From NCBI GenBank assembly GCA_024636505.1, contig JAGXGY010000038.1, positions 1-33,682 on the forward strand: DNA of 33,682 nucleotides. The letters are read 5' to 3'. Numbering within the stretch: the stretch's first letter is position 1; every line of letters starts with the position of its first letter. Origin of the DNA: Methylobacter sp. Its GTDB lineage: Bacteria; Pseudomonadota; Gammaproteobacteria; Methylococcales; Methylomonadaceae. Below, in pieces: positions 15,930 through 24,049 of this stretch. Under the pieces are notes generated by a model, which was given only the letters and a program-made list of their open reading frames with translations, had not been told where the DNA came from and searched no databases. A program made the position numbers and the translations under genes.

Positions 15930-16160
15930 TTAGTTTAACTTTTTAATGCTGACAAATTTGTTTTCGGGCGTTAACTCCATTTCAAAATAACCATTGATGC
16001 CCTGCCTAGTTAAAAACGATTGAATCCTTCCCGCCGGAAAAGCGATTCTTCTGCCATCATCGGCGACGACCGATACATTTTTAGCCATGCCTTGATAAAC
16101 CTTAAGATACTGGTCGTATGACATCGCTAGCGCAAAACGGATGGTTTGATATTGGGTCAT
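15930..16160 (-). CDS. DUF2835-family small protein
   Basis: This is a 76-residue soluble protein. The pattern ALAMSYDQYLKVYQGMAKNV, then DDGRRIAFPAGRIQSF and GINGYFEMEL, matches the DUF2835 family of short proteins found mainly in Gammaproteobacteria. The length fits the whole family. The function is unknown. It lies 30 bases upstream of lpdA on the same strand, and htpX is 78 bases further upstream. Cotranscription with lpdA is plausible. A CCACGAA/TTCGTGG inverted repeat (16182-16188 and 16211-16217) with a long AT-rich loop separates it from htpX. Confidence 0.82.
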   Translation of the reverse strand: MTQYQTIRFALAMSYDQYLKVYQGMAKNVSVVADDGRRIAFPAGRIQSFLTRQGINGYFEMELTPENKFVSIKKLN

Positions 16161-16238
16161 AATATAAACAGAATTGATTAACCACGAAAAAAATAAAAAA
16201 TATCGTGTTGTTCGTGGCTTTATGGCTTCAGACTTGAG

Positions 16239-17114
16239 TTAGCGGCTGTTTTGTAACGCAGCAATGCGCGCTTCCAAGGGCGGGTGACTCATAAACAACT
16301 TAGCCACACCGCTGCCGTTAATGCCGAAGGCCGCCAATTGTCCGGGCAGATCTTCCGCTTCGTGTCCGCGCTGTAAGGCGCGCAGAGCGCCGATCATTTT
16401 TTCCCGTCCTGCCAACTTAGCGCCACCGGCATCTGCCTTAAATTCCCGGTAACGGGAGAACCACATCACCAGCATCGACGCCAAAATTCCCAGGACAACT
16501 TGAGCCGCTATCTGGGTAATATAATAGGCCGGACCGTAACCACGTTCGGTTTTAAATACAACACGATCGACAAGATGACCGATAATCGTGGCAAAAAAGA
16601 ATACAAAGGTGTTCATTACACCCTGCATCAATGCCATCGTCACCATATCGCCGTTGGCAACATGGCTGATTTCATGACCGACTACCGCTTCGACTTCATC
16701 GGCGTCCATGTTTTGCAGCAGACCGCTGCTAACCGCCACCAACGCGCTGTTTTTGCTCATGCCGGTAGCAAACGCGTTGGCTTCAGGAGTTTGGAAAATA
16801 CCGACTTCCGGCATACCGATACCCGCCTGCCTGGCTTGTTTGGCTACGATGTCGATCAGCCACTGCTCGGTTTGATTTTGAGGTTGTTCAATAACGTGTA
16901 CTCCCATCGCTCTTTTTGCCGACCATTTAGACATGACCAAAGAAATAACAGAGCCGCTCATACCAATGATGGCCGACATGACTAACAGAGCATTCAGATT
17001 AAGGTCGATGCCTTGAGCATCCAGCGTGCCGCTTAAGCCCAACACATTAAAAACAATACTGACCACAACCAATATGGCCACATTGGTTGCCAGAAAAAGA
17101 AAAATACGCTGCAT
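16239..17114 (-). CDS. htpX: Heat-shock membrane metalloprotease HtpX
   Basis: This is an inner-membrane zinc protease (M48 family) that helps degrade misfolded membrane proteins. At 291 residues it compares well with E. coli HtpX (293). There are two N-terminal helices (about 5-25 and 40-62), then the zinc site HEISH (147-151) with Glu148 as the general base. Two more helices (about 157-180 and 195-220) and YREFKADAGG (222-231) supply the third ligand, Glu224. FMSHPPLEARIAAL closes the domain. A sigma-32-like promoter lies upstream. It is monocistronic by appearance and divergent from the sorbosone-dehydrogenase-like gene. Confidence 0.96.
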   Translation of the reverse strand: MQRIFLFLATNVAILVVVSIVFNVLGLSGTLDAQGIDLNLNALLVMSAIIGMSGSVISLVMSKWSAKRAMGVHVIEQPQNQTEQWLIDIVAKQARQAGIGMPEVGIFQTPEANAFATGMSKNSALVAVSSGLLQNMDADEVEAVVGHEISHVANGDMVTMALMQGVMNTFVFFFATIIGHLVDRVVFKTERGYGPAYYITQIAAQVVLGILASMLVMWFSRYREFKADAGGAKLAGREKMIGALRALQRGHEAEDLPGQLAAFGINGSGVAKLFMSHPPLEARIAALQNSR

Positions 17115-17149
17115 ATGTTTATGCCTTTTGATACGTTAAAGTTTGATCG

Positions 17150-17177
17150 ATATGGGGGTTGAATAACACATTCCAAC
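17150..17177 (-). promoter_or_regulatory. Sigma-32-like heat-shock promoter of htpX
   Basis: On the minus strand GTTGGAA (17177-17171) is followed after 13 bases by CCCCATAT (17157-17150). The heat-shock sigma consensus is CTTGAAA, 11-16 bases, CCCCATnT, so the -10 element is a full match and the -35 is close. It is about 36 bases before the htpX ATG. E. coli htpX belongs to the sigma-32 regulon, which supports the reading. Confidence 0.65.
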
Positions 17178-17224
17178 CTTAAGAATGCTACTATAACTTA
17201 AGTTTATTAATTGGGGGTATTGTG

Positions 17225-18343
17225 ATGCTTATTATAAAAGTAATACTGGCTGCTTTGTTTGTAATTCATCCGTGTTTAGCCTTTGCTCAGCAAAACAGTC
17301 ATCAGGCGCTGCTAAAAAAACTGCATGCGCCAACAGGATTTACCTTGTCTATTTTTGCCGATAATCTACCTAATGCCCGCAGTTTGGCTTTAGGTGATAA
17401 CGGCGTGGTATTTGTCGGCACCCGATCTGCAGGCACCGTTTATGCCGTACAAGACAGTAATGGCGATGGTGTAGCGGATAAGCGTTATGTCATCGCTAAC
17501 GGCTTGTATATGCCTAACGGCGTTGCCTATAAAGATAATACGCTATATGTAGCGAAAGTTAACCGCATTATCCGTTTCGACCGCATCAGCCAGCAATTGG
17601 CTAATCCGCCTAAACCCGTTGTCGTTTATGATCAATTCCCATCCGAGCAGCATCACGGCTGGAAGTATTTGCGCTTTGGCCCCGATAACAAGCTATATAC
17701 TGCGGTCGGAGCACCGTGCAATATTTGCGAGCCTAAAAAAGCAATCTATAGTTCACTGGTCAGGTTAAATACTGACGGCAGCGACGTTGAGATACTTGCC
17801 CGAGGCATCAGAAATTCGGTGGGTTTTGACTGGCAACCGAAAATCGGTGTCTTGTTTTTTAGCGATAATGGCCGCGACTACATGGGCGATGACCTGCCGC
17901 CTGATGAGCTTAACCAATGGACGGTTACCGGGGAACATTTTGGCTTTCCCTACTGTCATGGCGGTGATATTCCCGACCCTAAGTTTTCTGCTGATAAAAA
18001 ATGTCAACAATTTACCGCGCCGATATGGAAGTTTAAGGCTCATATGGCGCCTTTAGGGCTGCGTTTTTATCAGGGCAAGCAATTTCCATCCGAATTTAAA
18101 AATCAGTTGTTTGTGGCGCAACACGGATCATGGAATCGATCCGAGCCGCATGGTTATCGCGTTGCCTTAATGAAATTCAATCAGGGTAAACCGGTTTCAG
18201 AAGAAATATTTATCACCGGCTGGTTAAGCAAAAACGGTAAGGTACTTGGCCGTCCTGTTGATATTCTGGAAATGCCGGATGGCAGCCTGTTAATTAGCGA
18301 TGATAAGCTGGGAGTCATTTATAAAGTTGAATACTATGGATAA
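17225..18343 (+). CDS. PQQ-type sugar dehydrogenase-like protein (sorbosone dehydrogenase family)
   Basis: This is a 372-residue exported protein. A signal peptide (about 1-22, ending PCLAFA) precedes a predicted six-bladed beta-propeller of the glucose/sorbosone dehydrogenase family. Family-like stretches are GYM-type NGLYMPNGVAY, YLRFGPDNKLYTAVGAPCN, GIRNSVGFDWQP, DELNQWTVTGEHFGFPYCH and VAQHGSWNRSEPHGYRV. Four of its cysteines lie in GAPCNIC, PYCHG and DKKCQQ and may form disulphides. Quinone binding and sugar oxidation are inferred from the family; the substrate is unknown. The ATG at 17225 has GGGGG 7 bases upstream; a GTG at 17222 directly precedes it. The last 8 bases overlap the NudF-type gene. 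Confidence 0.87.
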   Translation: MLIIKVILAALFVIHPCLAFAQQNSHQALLKKLHAPTGFTLSIFADNLPNARSLALGDNGVVFVGTRSAGTVYAVQDSNGDGVADKRYVIANGLYMPNGVAYKDNTLYVAKVNRIIRFDRISQQLANPPKPVVVYDQFPSEQHHGWKYLRFGPDNKLYTAVGAPCNICEPKKAIYSSLVRLNTDGSDVEILARGIRNSVGFDWQPKIGVLFFSDNGRDYMGDDLPPDELNQWTVTGEHFGFPYCHGGDIPDPKFSADKKCQQFTAPIWKFKAHMAPLGLRFYQGKQFPSEFKNQLFVAQHGSWNRSEPHGYRVALMKFNQGKPVSEEIFITGWLSKNGKVLGRPVDILEMPDGSLLISDDKLGVIYKVEYYG

Positions 18344-18935
18344 AAAATTCGAGATTTTGACCAAGGACATCGTTTATCAAGGCTTTTTTCGCGTGGAAAA
18401 ATATCGTCTTAAACACACGCTGTTTGGCGGTGGATGGAGTGCTGAATTGACTCGAGAATTGTTCATGCGCGGCAGCTGCGTTGCTGTTTTGTTATATGAC
18501 CCAGACACCGATAAGGTGGTGCTGATCGAACAATTCAGAACGGGGGCAATTTTAAATACGGATCAAGCCTGGCTGGTGGAAATTGTTGCCGGAGCCATCG
18601 AAGCGGGTGAAGTTGCCGAAGAAGTCGCTTATCGGGAATCTTTAGAAGAGGCCGGCTGTAAAATTCAACAATTGATGGTTATCAATGAGTTTTACACTAC
18701 GCCGGGGGGTTCATCCGAGTGGATCACCCTGTTTTGCGGTAAAGTGGATAGCACTGAGGTTGGCGGCATTCATGGCTTAGACCATGAGGACGAGGACATT
18801 TTAGTGCGTGCCGTTGATTTTGACGAGGTGTATTTGATGCTGGAAAACGGCGAGATAAATTCAGCAATACCCATTATTGCCATTCAATGGTTAGCATTGA
18901 ACAAACAAAAACTTAAACAGAAATGGGGGATATAA
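18336..18935 (+). CDS. nudF: ADP-ribose pyrophosphatase, NudF type
   Basis: It is a cytoplasmic Nudix hydrolase that splits ADP-ribose to AMP and ribose-5-phosphate. The Nudix box runs from GAIEAGE through RESLEEAG, with the catalytic glutamates in EE. Other NudF-type stretches are RGSCVAVLLYDPDTDKVVLI, EQFRTGA and FYTTPGGSSEWITLF. From the ATG at 18336 it is 199 residues, close to E. coli NudF (209). The start lies inside the end of the preceding gene (8-base overlap), so expression is probably coupled. In E. coli nudF neighbours tolC; here it does not. Confidence 0.9.
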   Translation: MDKKFEILTKDIVYQGFFRVEKYRLKHTLFGGGWSAELTRELFMRGSCVAVLLYDPDTDKVVLIEQFRTGAILNTDQAWLVEIVAGAIEAGEVAEEVAYRESLEEAGCKIQQLMVINEFYTTPGGSSEWITLFCGKVDSTEVGGIHGLDHEDEDILVRAVDFDEVYLMLENGEINSAIPIIAIQWLALNKQKLKQKWGI

Positions 18936-18961
18936 AAACAAGGAAGGAATGCTGCACAAAA

Positions 18962-18994
18962 TTAAAGCTCTGCATAAGTGTTACAGAGCTTTAA
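18962..18994. terminator. Palindrome between convergent nudF and ihfB
   Basis: TTAAAGCTCTG (18962-18972) pairs perfectly with CAGAGCTTTAA (18984-18994) around an 11-base loop. It lies in the 70-base gap between two convergent genes, where a bidirectional terminator is expected. The A/T bases at each foot of the stem give a short U-rich tail in either direction, though no long T-run is present. Confidence 0.6.
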
Positions 18995-19005
18995 CATATT
19001 AACTA

Positions 19006-19311
19006 TTAATCGACTATCTTACATTTATCTCGAGAAGCATCCACCCTATCACGAAGCTCCTTACCGGGCTTGAAATGGGGAACATGTTTTTTTGATAAGG
19101 CTACCGATTCACCTGTTTTAGGATTTCGTCCCATACGAGGAGGACGTAAATGTAGCGAAAAACTACCAAAACCTCTAATCTCGATTCTTTCCCCGGAAGA
19201 TAACGCCTGATTCATTTGTTCAATGATACATTTTACTGCTATCTCTACATCTTTCTGTGCCAGATGCGGTTGATGTTTGGCAAGAGCTTCAATTAATTCT
19301 GATTTTGTCAC
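19006..19311 (-). CDS. ihfB: Integration host factor subunit beta
   Basis: This is a small DNA-bending protein that pairs with IhfA to shape chromosomal, promoter and recombination DNA. At 101 residues it opens [13 protein letters not shown], followed by [20 protein letters not shown]. In that stretch [10 protein letters not shown] contains the conserved proline of the beta arm that inserts into the minor groove. [15 protein letters not shown] is the usual C-terminal part. The short tail CKIVD after that is slightly longer than in E. coli (94 residues). It is the last gene of the supraoperon, directly after the rpsA terminator. Confidence 0.95.
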   Translation of the reverse strand: MTKSELIEALAKHQPHLAQKDVEIAVKCIIEQMNQALSSGERIEIRGFGSFSLHLRPPRMGRNPKTGESVALSKKHVPHFKPGKELRDRVDASRDKCKIVD

Positions 19312-19343
19312 ATTCTATCCTGAGAAAACAAATAAAATTAAAG

Positions 19344-19369
19344 AGGGATATGTACAAGTACATATCCCT
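19344..19369 (-). terminator. Intrinsic terminator after rpsA
   Basis: A perfect 12-bp stem, AGGGATATGTAC (19344-19355) and GTACATATCCCT (19358-19369), has a 2-base loop between its arms, so at least two inner pairs probably open. On the minus strand it is followed by TCTTTAATTTTATTTG. It lies between the rpsA stop and the ihfB start, so most S1 transcripts should end here and ihfB may use its own promoter or readthrough. Confidence 0.75.
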
Positions 19370-19378
19370 TCATGATTT

Positions 19379-21040
19379 TTATTTTTCCATCTGTTTAAAG
19401 ATATCAGCAAAAGTAGGCGCGCCAACTGATTGCTGAGTATGATCTTTAATAGTATGAGACTCTTCATCGCTATCTTTAGCTTTAATAGATAAAGAAATTG
19501 ATTTGCTTTTCTTGTCTACGCCAATGAATTTGGCTTCAAGTGTATCACCTTCTTTTAACAAGGTTCTGGCATCTTCAACCCGATCACGTTGGATTTCAGA
19601 AGCACGTAAATAACCTTCAACATTATCATCTAAAGTGACAACAGCGCCTTTGGCATCAACTTCTTTAACCGTTCCTTTTACCAAACTACCTTTTTCGTGC
19701 GTAGCCAGGAAGTTTTGGAAGGGGTCTTGTTCAAGTTGCTTAATGCCTAAAGAGATACGCTCGCGTTCAGAATCAACGGCTAAAATAACAGTTTCCAGCT
19801 CATCGCCTTTCTTGAAATCACGAACTGAAGCTTCACCTTCATCTGCCCAGGAAATATCGGACATATGAACCAGACCGTCGATACCGCCATCCAAACCAAT
19901 GAAAATACCAAAATCAGTAATTGATTTGATTTTTCCGGAGATTTTATCGCCTTTGTTATGCGTTGCTGCAAACTCATCCCAAGGATTGGTTTTGCACTGC
20001 TTCATGCCTAAAGAGATACGACGACGTTCTTCATCGATTTCAAGAACCATCACTTCGACTTCATCGCCTAATTGAACGAGTTTAGAAGGATTGACGTTTT
20101 TGTTAGTCCAATCCATTTCAGAAACGTGAACCAAACCTTCTACGCCTTCTTCAATCTCAACAAAGCAACCGTAATCAGTCAGATTGTTAACTTTACCGAA
20201 TACACGTGTGCCCGCAGGATAGCGACGAGCAATGTTTTGCCATGGATCTTCACCCATTTGCTTCATGCCTAATGAAACACGATTTTTCTCTTTATCGTAT
20301 TTCAGAACCTTAACTTTAATTTCTTGACCGATTTCTACACACTCGGACGGATGACGCACGCGTCTCCATGCCATATCAGTAATGTGTAACAGACCGTCAA
20401 TACCGCCAAGATCGATAAATGCGCCGTAATCGGTCAGATTTTTAACGATACCGGTAACCACCGCACCTTCTTCCAGCGTTTTCAGCAATTCTTCTCTTTC
20501 TGCACTGTATTCTTTTTCGACCACAGCACGACGGGACAGAACCACGTTATTACGTTTTTGATCGATTTTGATAACTTTGAATTCCAGGTCACGATTTTCC
20601 AGGAAAGTCGTGTCTCTGATTGGGCGAACATCAACCAGTGAACCCGGTAAGAAAGCTCGTAATGCACCGACAGATACCGTGAAACCACCGCGAACTTTGC
20701 CGGTAATCCGACCGACAATGGTTTCTTCTTTTTCAAAGGCATTTTCAAGTTCGGACCAAGCTTTATTTTTCTTCGCTTTATCACGAGAAAGCAGTGTAGC
20801 ACCAAGACCGTCTTCAAATAAATCGAGAGCAACCTCGACTACATCGCCAATGGCAACTTCTAATTCGCCATCGTTATTAAGAAACTGCCATTTTGGAATG
20901 ACACCTTCCGATTTAGAATGGGTGCTGACGATGACCATATCGTTTTCGATATCAACAACCGTACCCATTAACATGGCACCAGGACGCATTTCCGTCTTGA
21001 TTAGACTTTCTTCAAATAATTCAGCAAAGCTTTCGCTCAT
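19379..21040 (-). CDS. rpsA: 30S ribosomal protein S1
   Basis: It is the large mRNA-binding ribosomal protein needed for translation initiation on most messages. At 553 residues it is close to E. coli S1 (557). It starts [13 protein letters not shown], has an N-terminal ribosome-docking region, then six S1 (OB-fold) repeats. They are visible as recurring blocks such as [40 protein letters not shown] and [20 protein letters not shown], with [12 protein letters not shown] ends. An 11-codon upstream extension in frame is less likely, since GGGA sits about 8 bases before the chosen ATG. A terminator-like hairpin precedes it. Confidence 0.97.
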   Translation of the reverse strand: MSESFAELFEESLIKTEMRPGAMLMGTVVDIENDMVIVSTHSKSEGVIPKWQFLNNDGELEVAIGDVVEVALDLFEDGLGATLLSRDKAKKNKAWSELENAFEKEETIVGRITGKVRGGFTVSVGALRAFLPGSLVDVRPIRDTTFLENRDLEFKVIKIDQKRNNVVLSRRAVVEKEYSAEREELLKTLEEGAVVTGIVKNLTDYGAFIDLGGIDGLLHITDMAWRRVRHPSECVEIGQEIKVKVLKYDKEKNRVSLGMKQMGEDPWQNIARRYPAGTRVFGKVNNLTDYGCFVEIEEGVEGLVHVSEMDWTNKNVNPSKLVQLGDEVEVMVLEIDEERRRISLGMKQCKTNPWDEFAATHNKGDKISGKIKSITDFGIFIGLDGGIDGLVHMSDISWADEGEASVRDFKKGDELETVILAVDSERERISLGIKQLEQDPFQNFLATHEKGSLVKGTVKEVDAKGAVVTLDDNVEGYLRASEIQRDRVEDARTLLKEGDTLEAKFIGVDKKSKSISLSIKAKDSDEESHTIKDHTQQSVGAPTFADIFKQMEK

Positions 21041-21094
21041 ATTCCATTCCCAAGCCTGTCGAAACAACAACAAGCCTTTTCTTTATCAAAGTTT

Positions 21095-21129
21095 AAAAAA
21101 AAGATCACACCCAACCATTTGAGGTGACC
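21095..21129 (-). terminator. Terminator-like hairpin between cmk and rpsA
   Basis: On the minus strand GGTCAC (21129-21124) can pair with GTGATC (21108-21103; one G-U pair), with further G/C pairing possible in the loop. It is followed directly by eight U residues (21102-21095). It sits 55 bases before the rpsA ATG and just after the cmk stop. It could end cmk transcripts so that rpsA relies on its own promoter, or act in control of S1 synthesis. Confidence 0.55.
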
Positions 21130-21142
21130 ACGTAAAAAATCC

Positions 21143-21799
21143 TTATCGGATTAAATTCAGTACTTCTTCAATAACAGCTTCTAGCGTCATATCCGAAGAA
21201 TCGATATAAAGCGCATCACTGGCCATAGCTAACGGAGCAGCTTTGCGCTCCATATCCCGGCGATCACGTTCTTCTATCTCGTTTGTTATTTTTATAAGAT
21301 TAGCATCAATCCCTTTTTCTATCAACTGTTTATATCGCCTCTTGGCTCTTTCAACGGCGCTGGCGGTCAAAAATACCTTATTATCAGCATCAGGAAAAAC
21401 CACGGTCCCCATATCACGCCCGTCTGCAACCAAACCGGGTAAGCGTTTAAAATCTTTCTGTTTTTGCAATAAAACCCGTCTGACTTCGGGGAGCGCCGCA
21501 ATGATAGATGCAGCATTTCCTGTACTCTCAATACCTAACTGAGCGCTTATGTCCATCCCATCCAGTTTAACAACCAATTCATCACCACAATCAAATTCCA
21601 GCACCATCGCCCGGGCTATATCGGCAATGACGACTTCATCTTCCAGGTCGACAGCCTGTTTTAACGCCGCAATTGCCAGAGAACGGTAAATAGAGCCGCT
21701 ATCCAGATAGTTCCAGCCCATTTTTTTAGCTACCGCCCGACTGACCGTGCCTTTTCCGGCGCCGCTTGGGCCGTCAATAGTCAATACCGGAATACTCAC
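21143..21799 (-). CDS. cmk: Cytidylate kinase
   Basis: It phosphorylates CMP and dCMP to the diphosphates with ATP, in the cytoplasm. The P-loop IDGPSGAGKGTVSRAVA lies at about residues 8-24. LDSGSIYRSLA follows the loop, and VADGRDMGTVVFPDADNKVF plus the basic stretch ERAKRRYKQL and EIEERDRRDMERKAAPL are typical of Cmk. From the GTG at 21799, which overlaps the aroA stop by one base (TAGTG) and has a GGGAAGG just upstream, it has 218 residues. A TTG at 21814 would add five. The gene order aroA-cmk-rpsA is widely conserved. Confidence 0.95.
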   Translation of the reverse strand: MSIPVLTIDGPSGAGKGTVSRAVAKKMGWNYLDSGSIYRSLAIAALKQAVDLEDEVVIADIARAMVLEFDCGDELVVKLDGMDISAQLGIESTGNAASIIAALPEVRRVLLQKQKDFKRLPGLVADGRDMGTVVFPDADNKVFLTASAVERAKRRYKQLIEKGIDANLIKITNEIEERDRRDMERKAAPLAMASDALYIDSSDMTLEAVIEEVLNLIR

Positions 21800-23169
21800 T
21801 AGCCTTCCCTGCAAACAAGATCAAGGCCCAAACGTAAGGCCAAGTGTCTAAACTCAGGAAAGGAGGTATTCACATTTTCGCAATCATGAATGGTAATCGG
21901 CGCGTTAGCACGTAATCCGGCAATGGAAAATGCCATTGCAATTCGGTGATCGCCATGCGAAATAACTTCTCCGCCGCCAATCGAGCCGCCCTGAATGATC
22001 ATGCCGTCCTCGGTCGATTGGGCATCCACACCCAAGATTTGCAGGCCGTCCGCCATCACTTGAATACGATCGGATTCTTTTACTCTGAGTTCTTCCGCGC
22101 CGGTTAAGTGTGTTTGACCTTCGGCACAGGCTGCGGCGACAAACAATACCGGAAACTCATCAATCGCCAATGGCACTAAATGTTCAGGAATATCGATGCC
22201 TTTCAGCGGGCTGTAAACCACATGCAAGTCCGCTACCGGCTCGCCGCCAACCGTGCGTTGGTTAAGCACTTCAATGTTGGCGCCCATTAATCTCAGAATG
22301 TCGATAACGCCGGTGCGCGTAGGATTAACGCCGACATGCTTCAGCAGCAGATCGGAACCCGGCGCAATCGACGCGCCGACCAGAAAAAAGGCCGCCGATG
22401 AAATGTCGCTAGGCACGTCAATATCGGTTGCGGTCAGACTGCCTTCGGCAGTAATACTGACTTTCACCGCGCCTGCTCCCGGCAGGCCTGCGGCATACAC
22501 ACCCTCCTTGGCGATATTGCCCTCTTGTTTCACCGGATAATTAAAGCCGGTCAACATGCGTTCGGTATGGTCACGGGTCGGTGCAGGCTCGGTGACTGTG
22601 GTAGTGCCTTGCGCATACATACCCGCCAGCAATAAACAGGATTTGACCTGCGCACTGGCTATCGGCATCGCATAATCAATGCCGGTCAACTGCCCTGCCC
22701 TGCCGGTAATGTGCAAAGGCGCAGTGCCTTTCTCAGTGGTTTTTATATCGGCGCCCATCGTTGCCAATGGCTCGGTGACCCGTTTCATCGGCCTGCCCGA
22801 CAATGATTTATCGCCGGTTAGAACCGAGTTAAACGACTGCCCCGCCAACAAACCGCTCAACAAACGCATGGATGTGCCTGAATTACCCAGATACAAATCG
22901 TTTTTCGGCGCTTTCAAGCCGTGTTTGCCGACGCCGTGTATGGTCACACAGCCATTGGCCGGCCCTTCAATTTCAACGCCCATGTCGCGAAAAGCCTGCA
23001 AGGTTGCCAGCGCATCTTCCGCTTCGAGAAAGCCTTTAACGTGGGTTACGCCGGACGCCAACGACCCTAACATAATGGATCGGTGCGACATGGATTTATC
23101 GCCGGGCACACGAGCCTCGCCTTGTAATTTACCGCCGGGTTGAACGTAGAATGTAATTGATTTTGACAT
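21799..23169 (-). CDS. aroA: EPSP synthase, class II-type motifs
   Basis: It joins shikimate-3-phosphate and phosphoenolpyruvate to make EPSP, the step before AroC. The ATG at 23169 is one base after the tyrA stop and gives 456 residues; upstream frame extension into tyrA is unlikely. Sequence blocks are GDKSMSHRS (23-31), GNSGTSMR (95-102), SAQVKS (172-177), RDHTE (199-203), NPTRTG (282-287), DEFP (337-340) and RVKESDR (362-368). GDK, SAQ-K, R-H-E and N-TR are the four markers of class II (CP4-like) enzymes rather than the E. coli class I form. Gly98 replaces the Ala that lowers glyphosate binding in CP4. Confidence 0.95.
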   Translation of the reverse strand: MSKSITFYVQPGGKLQGEARVPGDKSMSHRSIMLGSLASGVTHVKGFLEAEDALATLQAFRDMGVEIEGPANGCVTIHGVGKHGLKAPKNDLYLGNSGTSMRLLSGLLAGQSFNSVLTGDKSLSGRPMKRVTEPLATMGADIKTTEKGTAPLHITGRAGQLTGIDYAMPIASAQVKSCLLLAGMYAQGTTTVTEPAPTRDHTERMLTGFNYPVKQEGNIAKEGVYAAGLPGAGAVKVSITAEGSLTATDIDVPSDISSAAFFLVGASIAPGSDLLLKHVGVNPTRTGVIDILRLMGANIEVLNQRTVGGEPVADLHVVYSPLKGIDIPEHLVPLAIDEFPVLFVAAACAEGQTHLTGAEELRVKESDRIQVMADGLQILGVDAQSTEDGMIIQGGSIGGGEVISHGDHRIAMAFSIAGLRANAPITIHDCENVNTSFPEFRHLALRLGLDLVCREG

Positions 23170-23170
23170 A

Positions 23171-24049
23171 TTAATTATTATTGAACTGGTCAAGAAAGCG
23201 TTGCCGTGCATTTCTGGCATACGTAAAGGTTGCAAAAAGTTGCTGGGTATCATCGTTTTCCAGCAAGCATTGTATTTTATCCAATTCATCCTTTAACTGC
23301 TCGATTAAAGGGATGATTTCGTCTTTATTGGCGGTACAAATATCTTTCCACATGGTCGGATCGCTGGACGCAATCCGGGTGAAATCCTTAAAACCGCCAG
23401 CCGCATATTGGAAAATTTCGCTCTGCTCGTCTTTATGCCCGAGCATATCGACCAAAGCAAAAGCCAGAATATGCGGTAAATGGCTGGTTGCGGCCAACAC
23501 GCTGTCATGATGTTGGACATTCATCACCGATACCAACGAGCCTAACCGTTGCCAGAAATCTTGGATTTTTTGCACCGCTTGCAGCCGGGTATTCCCGACC
23601 GGCGTGATGATCAGGCGTTTATTGACAAACAAGTCGTCGACCGATGCTGTCACCCCGCTTTGTTCTGCTCCAGCAATCGGATGAGCGGGAACTAGATTAT
23701 CCGGCACCACGCCGAAAACCCGTTCTGCAGCGGCAATAACACTGACTTTGGTGCTGCCGACATCGGTATAGATCGCACTATCCGACCATAACGGCTTAAG
23801 CTCGGCAAAAATGCTTTCGATGCTGGCAACCGGCGTCGCAATCACCACACAATCGGCATCATGAACCGCTTCTGCTAAATCCAAGGTGTAGCCATCAATA
23901 ACGCCGAGCTGTTTTGCCGTTTGCAGATTTTTCTCATCCTGCTGGCGGCCATAACCGATGATGCAATCGCATAAACCTTGCTGCCGTGCCGAACGCGCGA
24001 TAGAGCCGCCGATCAGGCCGACGCCGATGAGGCAAATCCGTTTAAACAT
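23171..24049 (-). CDS. tyrA: Prephenate dehydrogenase
   Basis: It oxidatively decarboxylates prephenate to 4-hydroxyphenylpyruvate for tyrosine, although arogenate use cannot be excluded from sequence. The Rossmann loop GVGLIGGS (9-16) and the catalytic-site stretch HPIAGAEQSG (123-132) are clear. YTDVGSTKVSVI and AAGGFKDFTRIASSDPTMW are family hallmarks. At 292 residues it is monofunctional, without the fused chorismate mutase of enteric TyrA. The ATG overlaps the hisC stop by one base (TGATG). Confidence 0.95.
   Translation of the reverse strand: MFKRICLIGVGLIGGSIARSARQQGLCDCIIGYGRQQDEKNLQTAKQLGVIDGYTLDLAEAVHDADCVVIATPVASIESIFAELKPLWSDSAIYTDVGSTKVSVIAAAERVFGVVPDNLVPAHPIAGAEQSGVTASVDDLFVNKRLIITPVGNTRLQAVQKIQDFWQRLGSLVSVMNVQHHDSVLAATSHLPHILAFALVDMLGHKDEQSEIFQYAAGGFKDFTRIASSDPTMWKDICTANKDEIIPLIEQLKDELDKIQCLLENDDTQQLFATFTYARNARQRFLDQFNNN

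Noticed and set aside
16182..16217. Terminator for htpX from the CCACGAA/TTCGTGG repeat
   Set aside because: The loop is over 20 bases and no U-run follows on the htpX strand. It is noted only as an inverted repeat.
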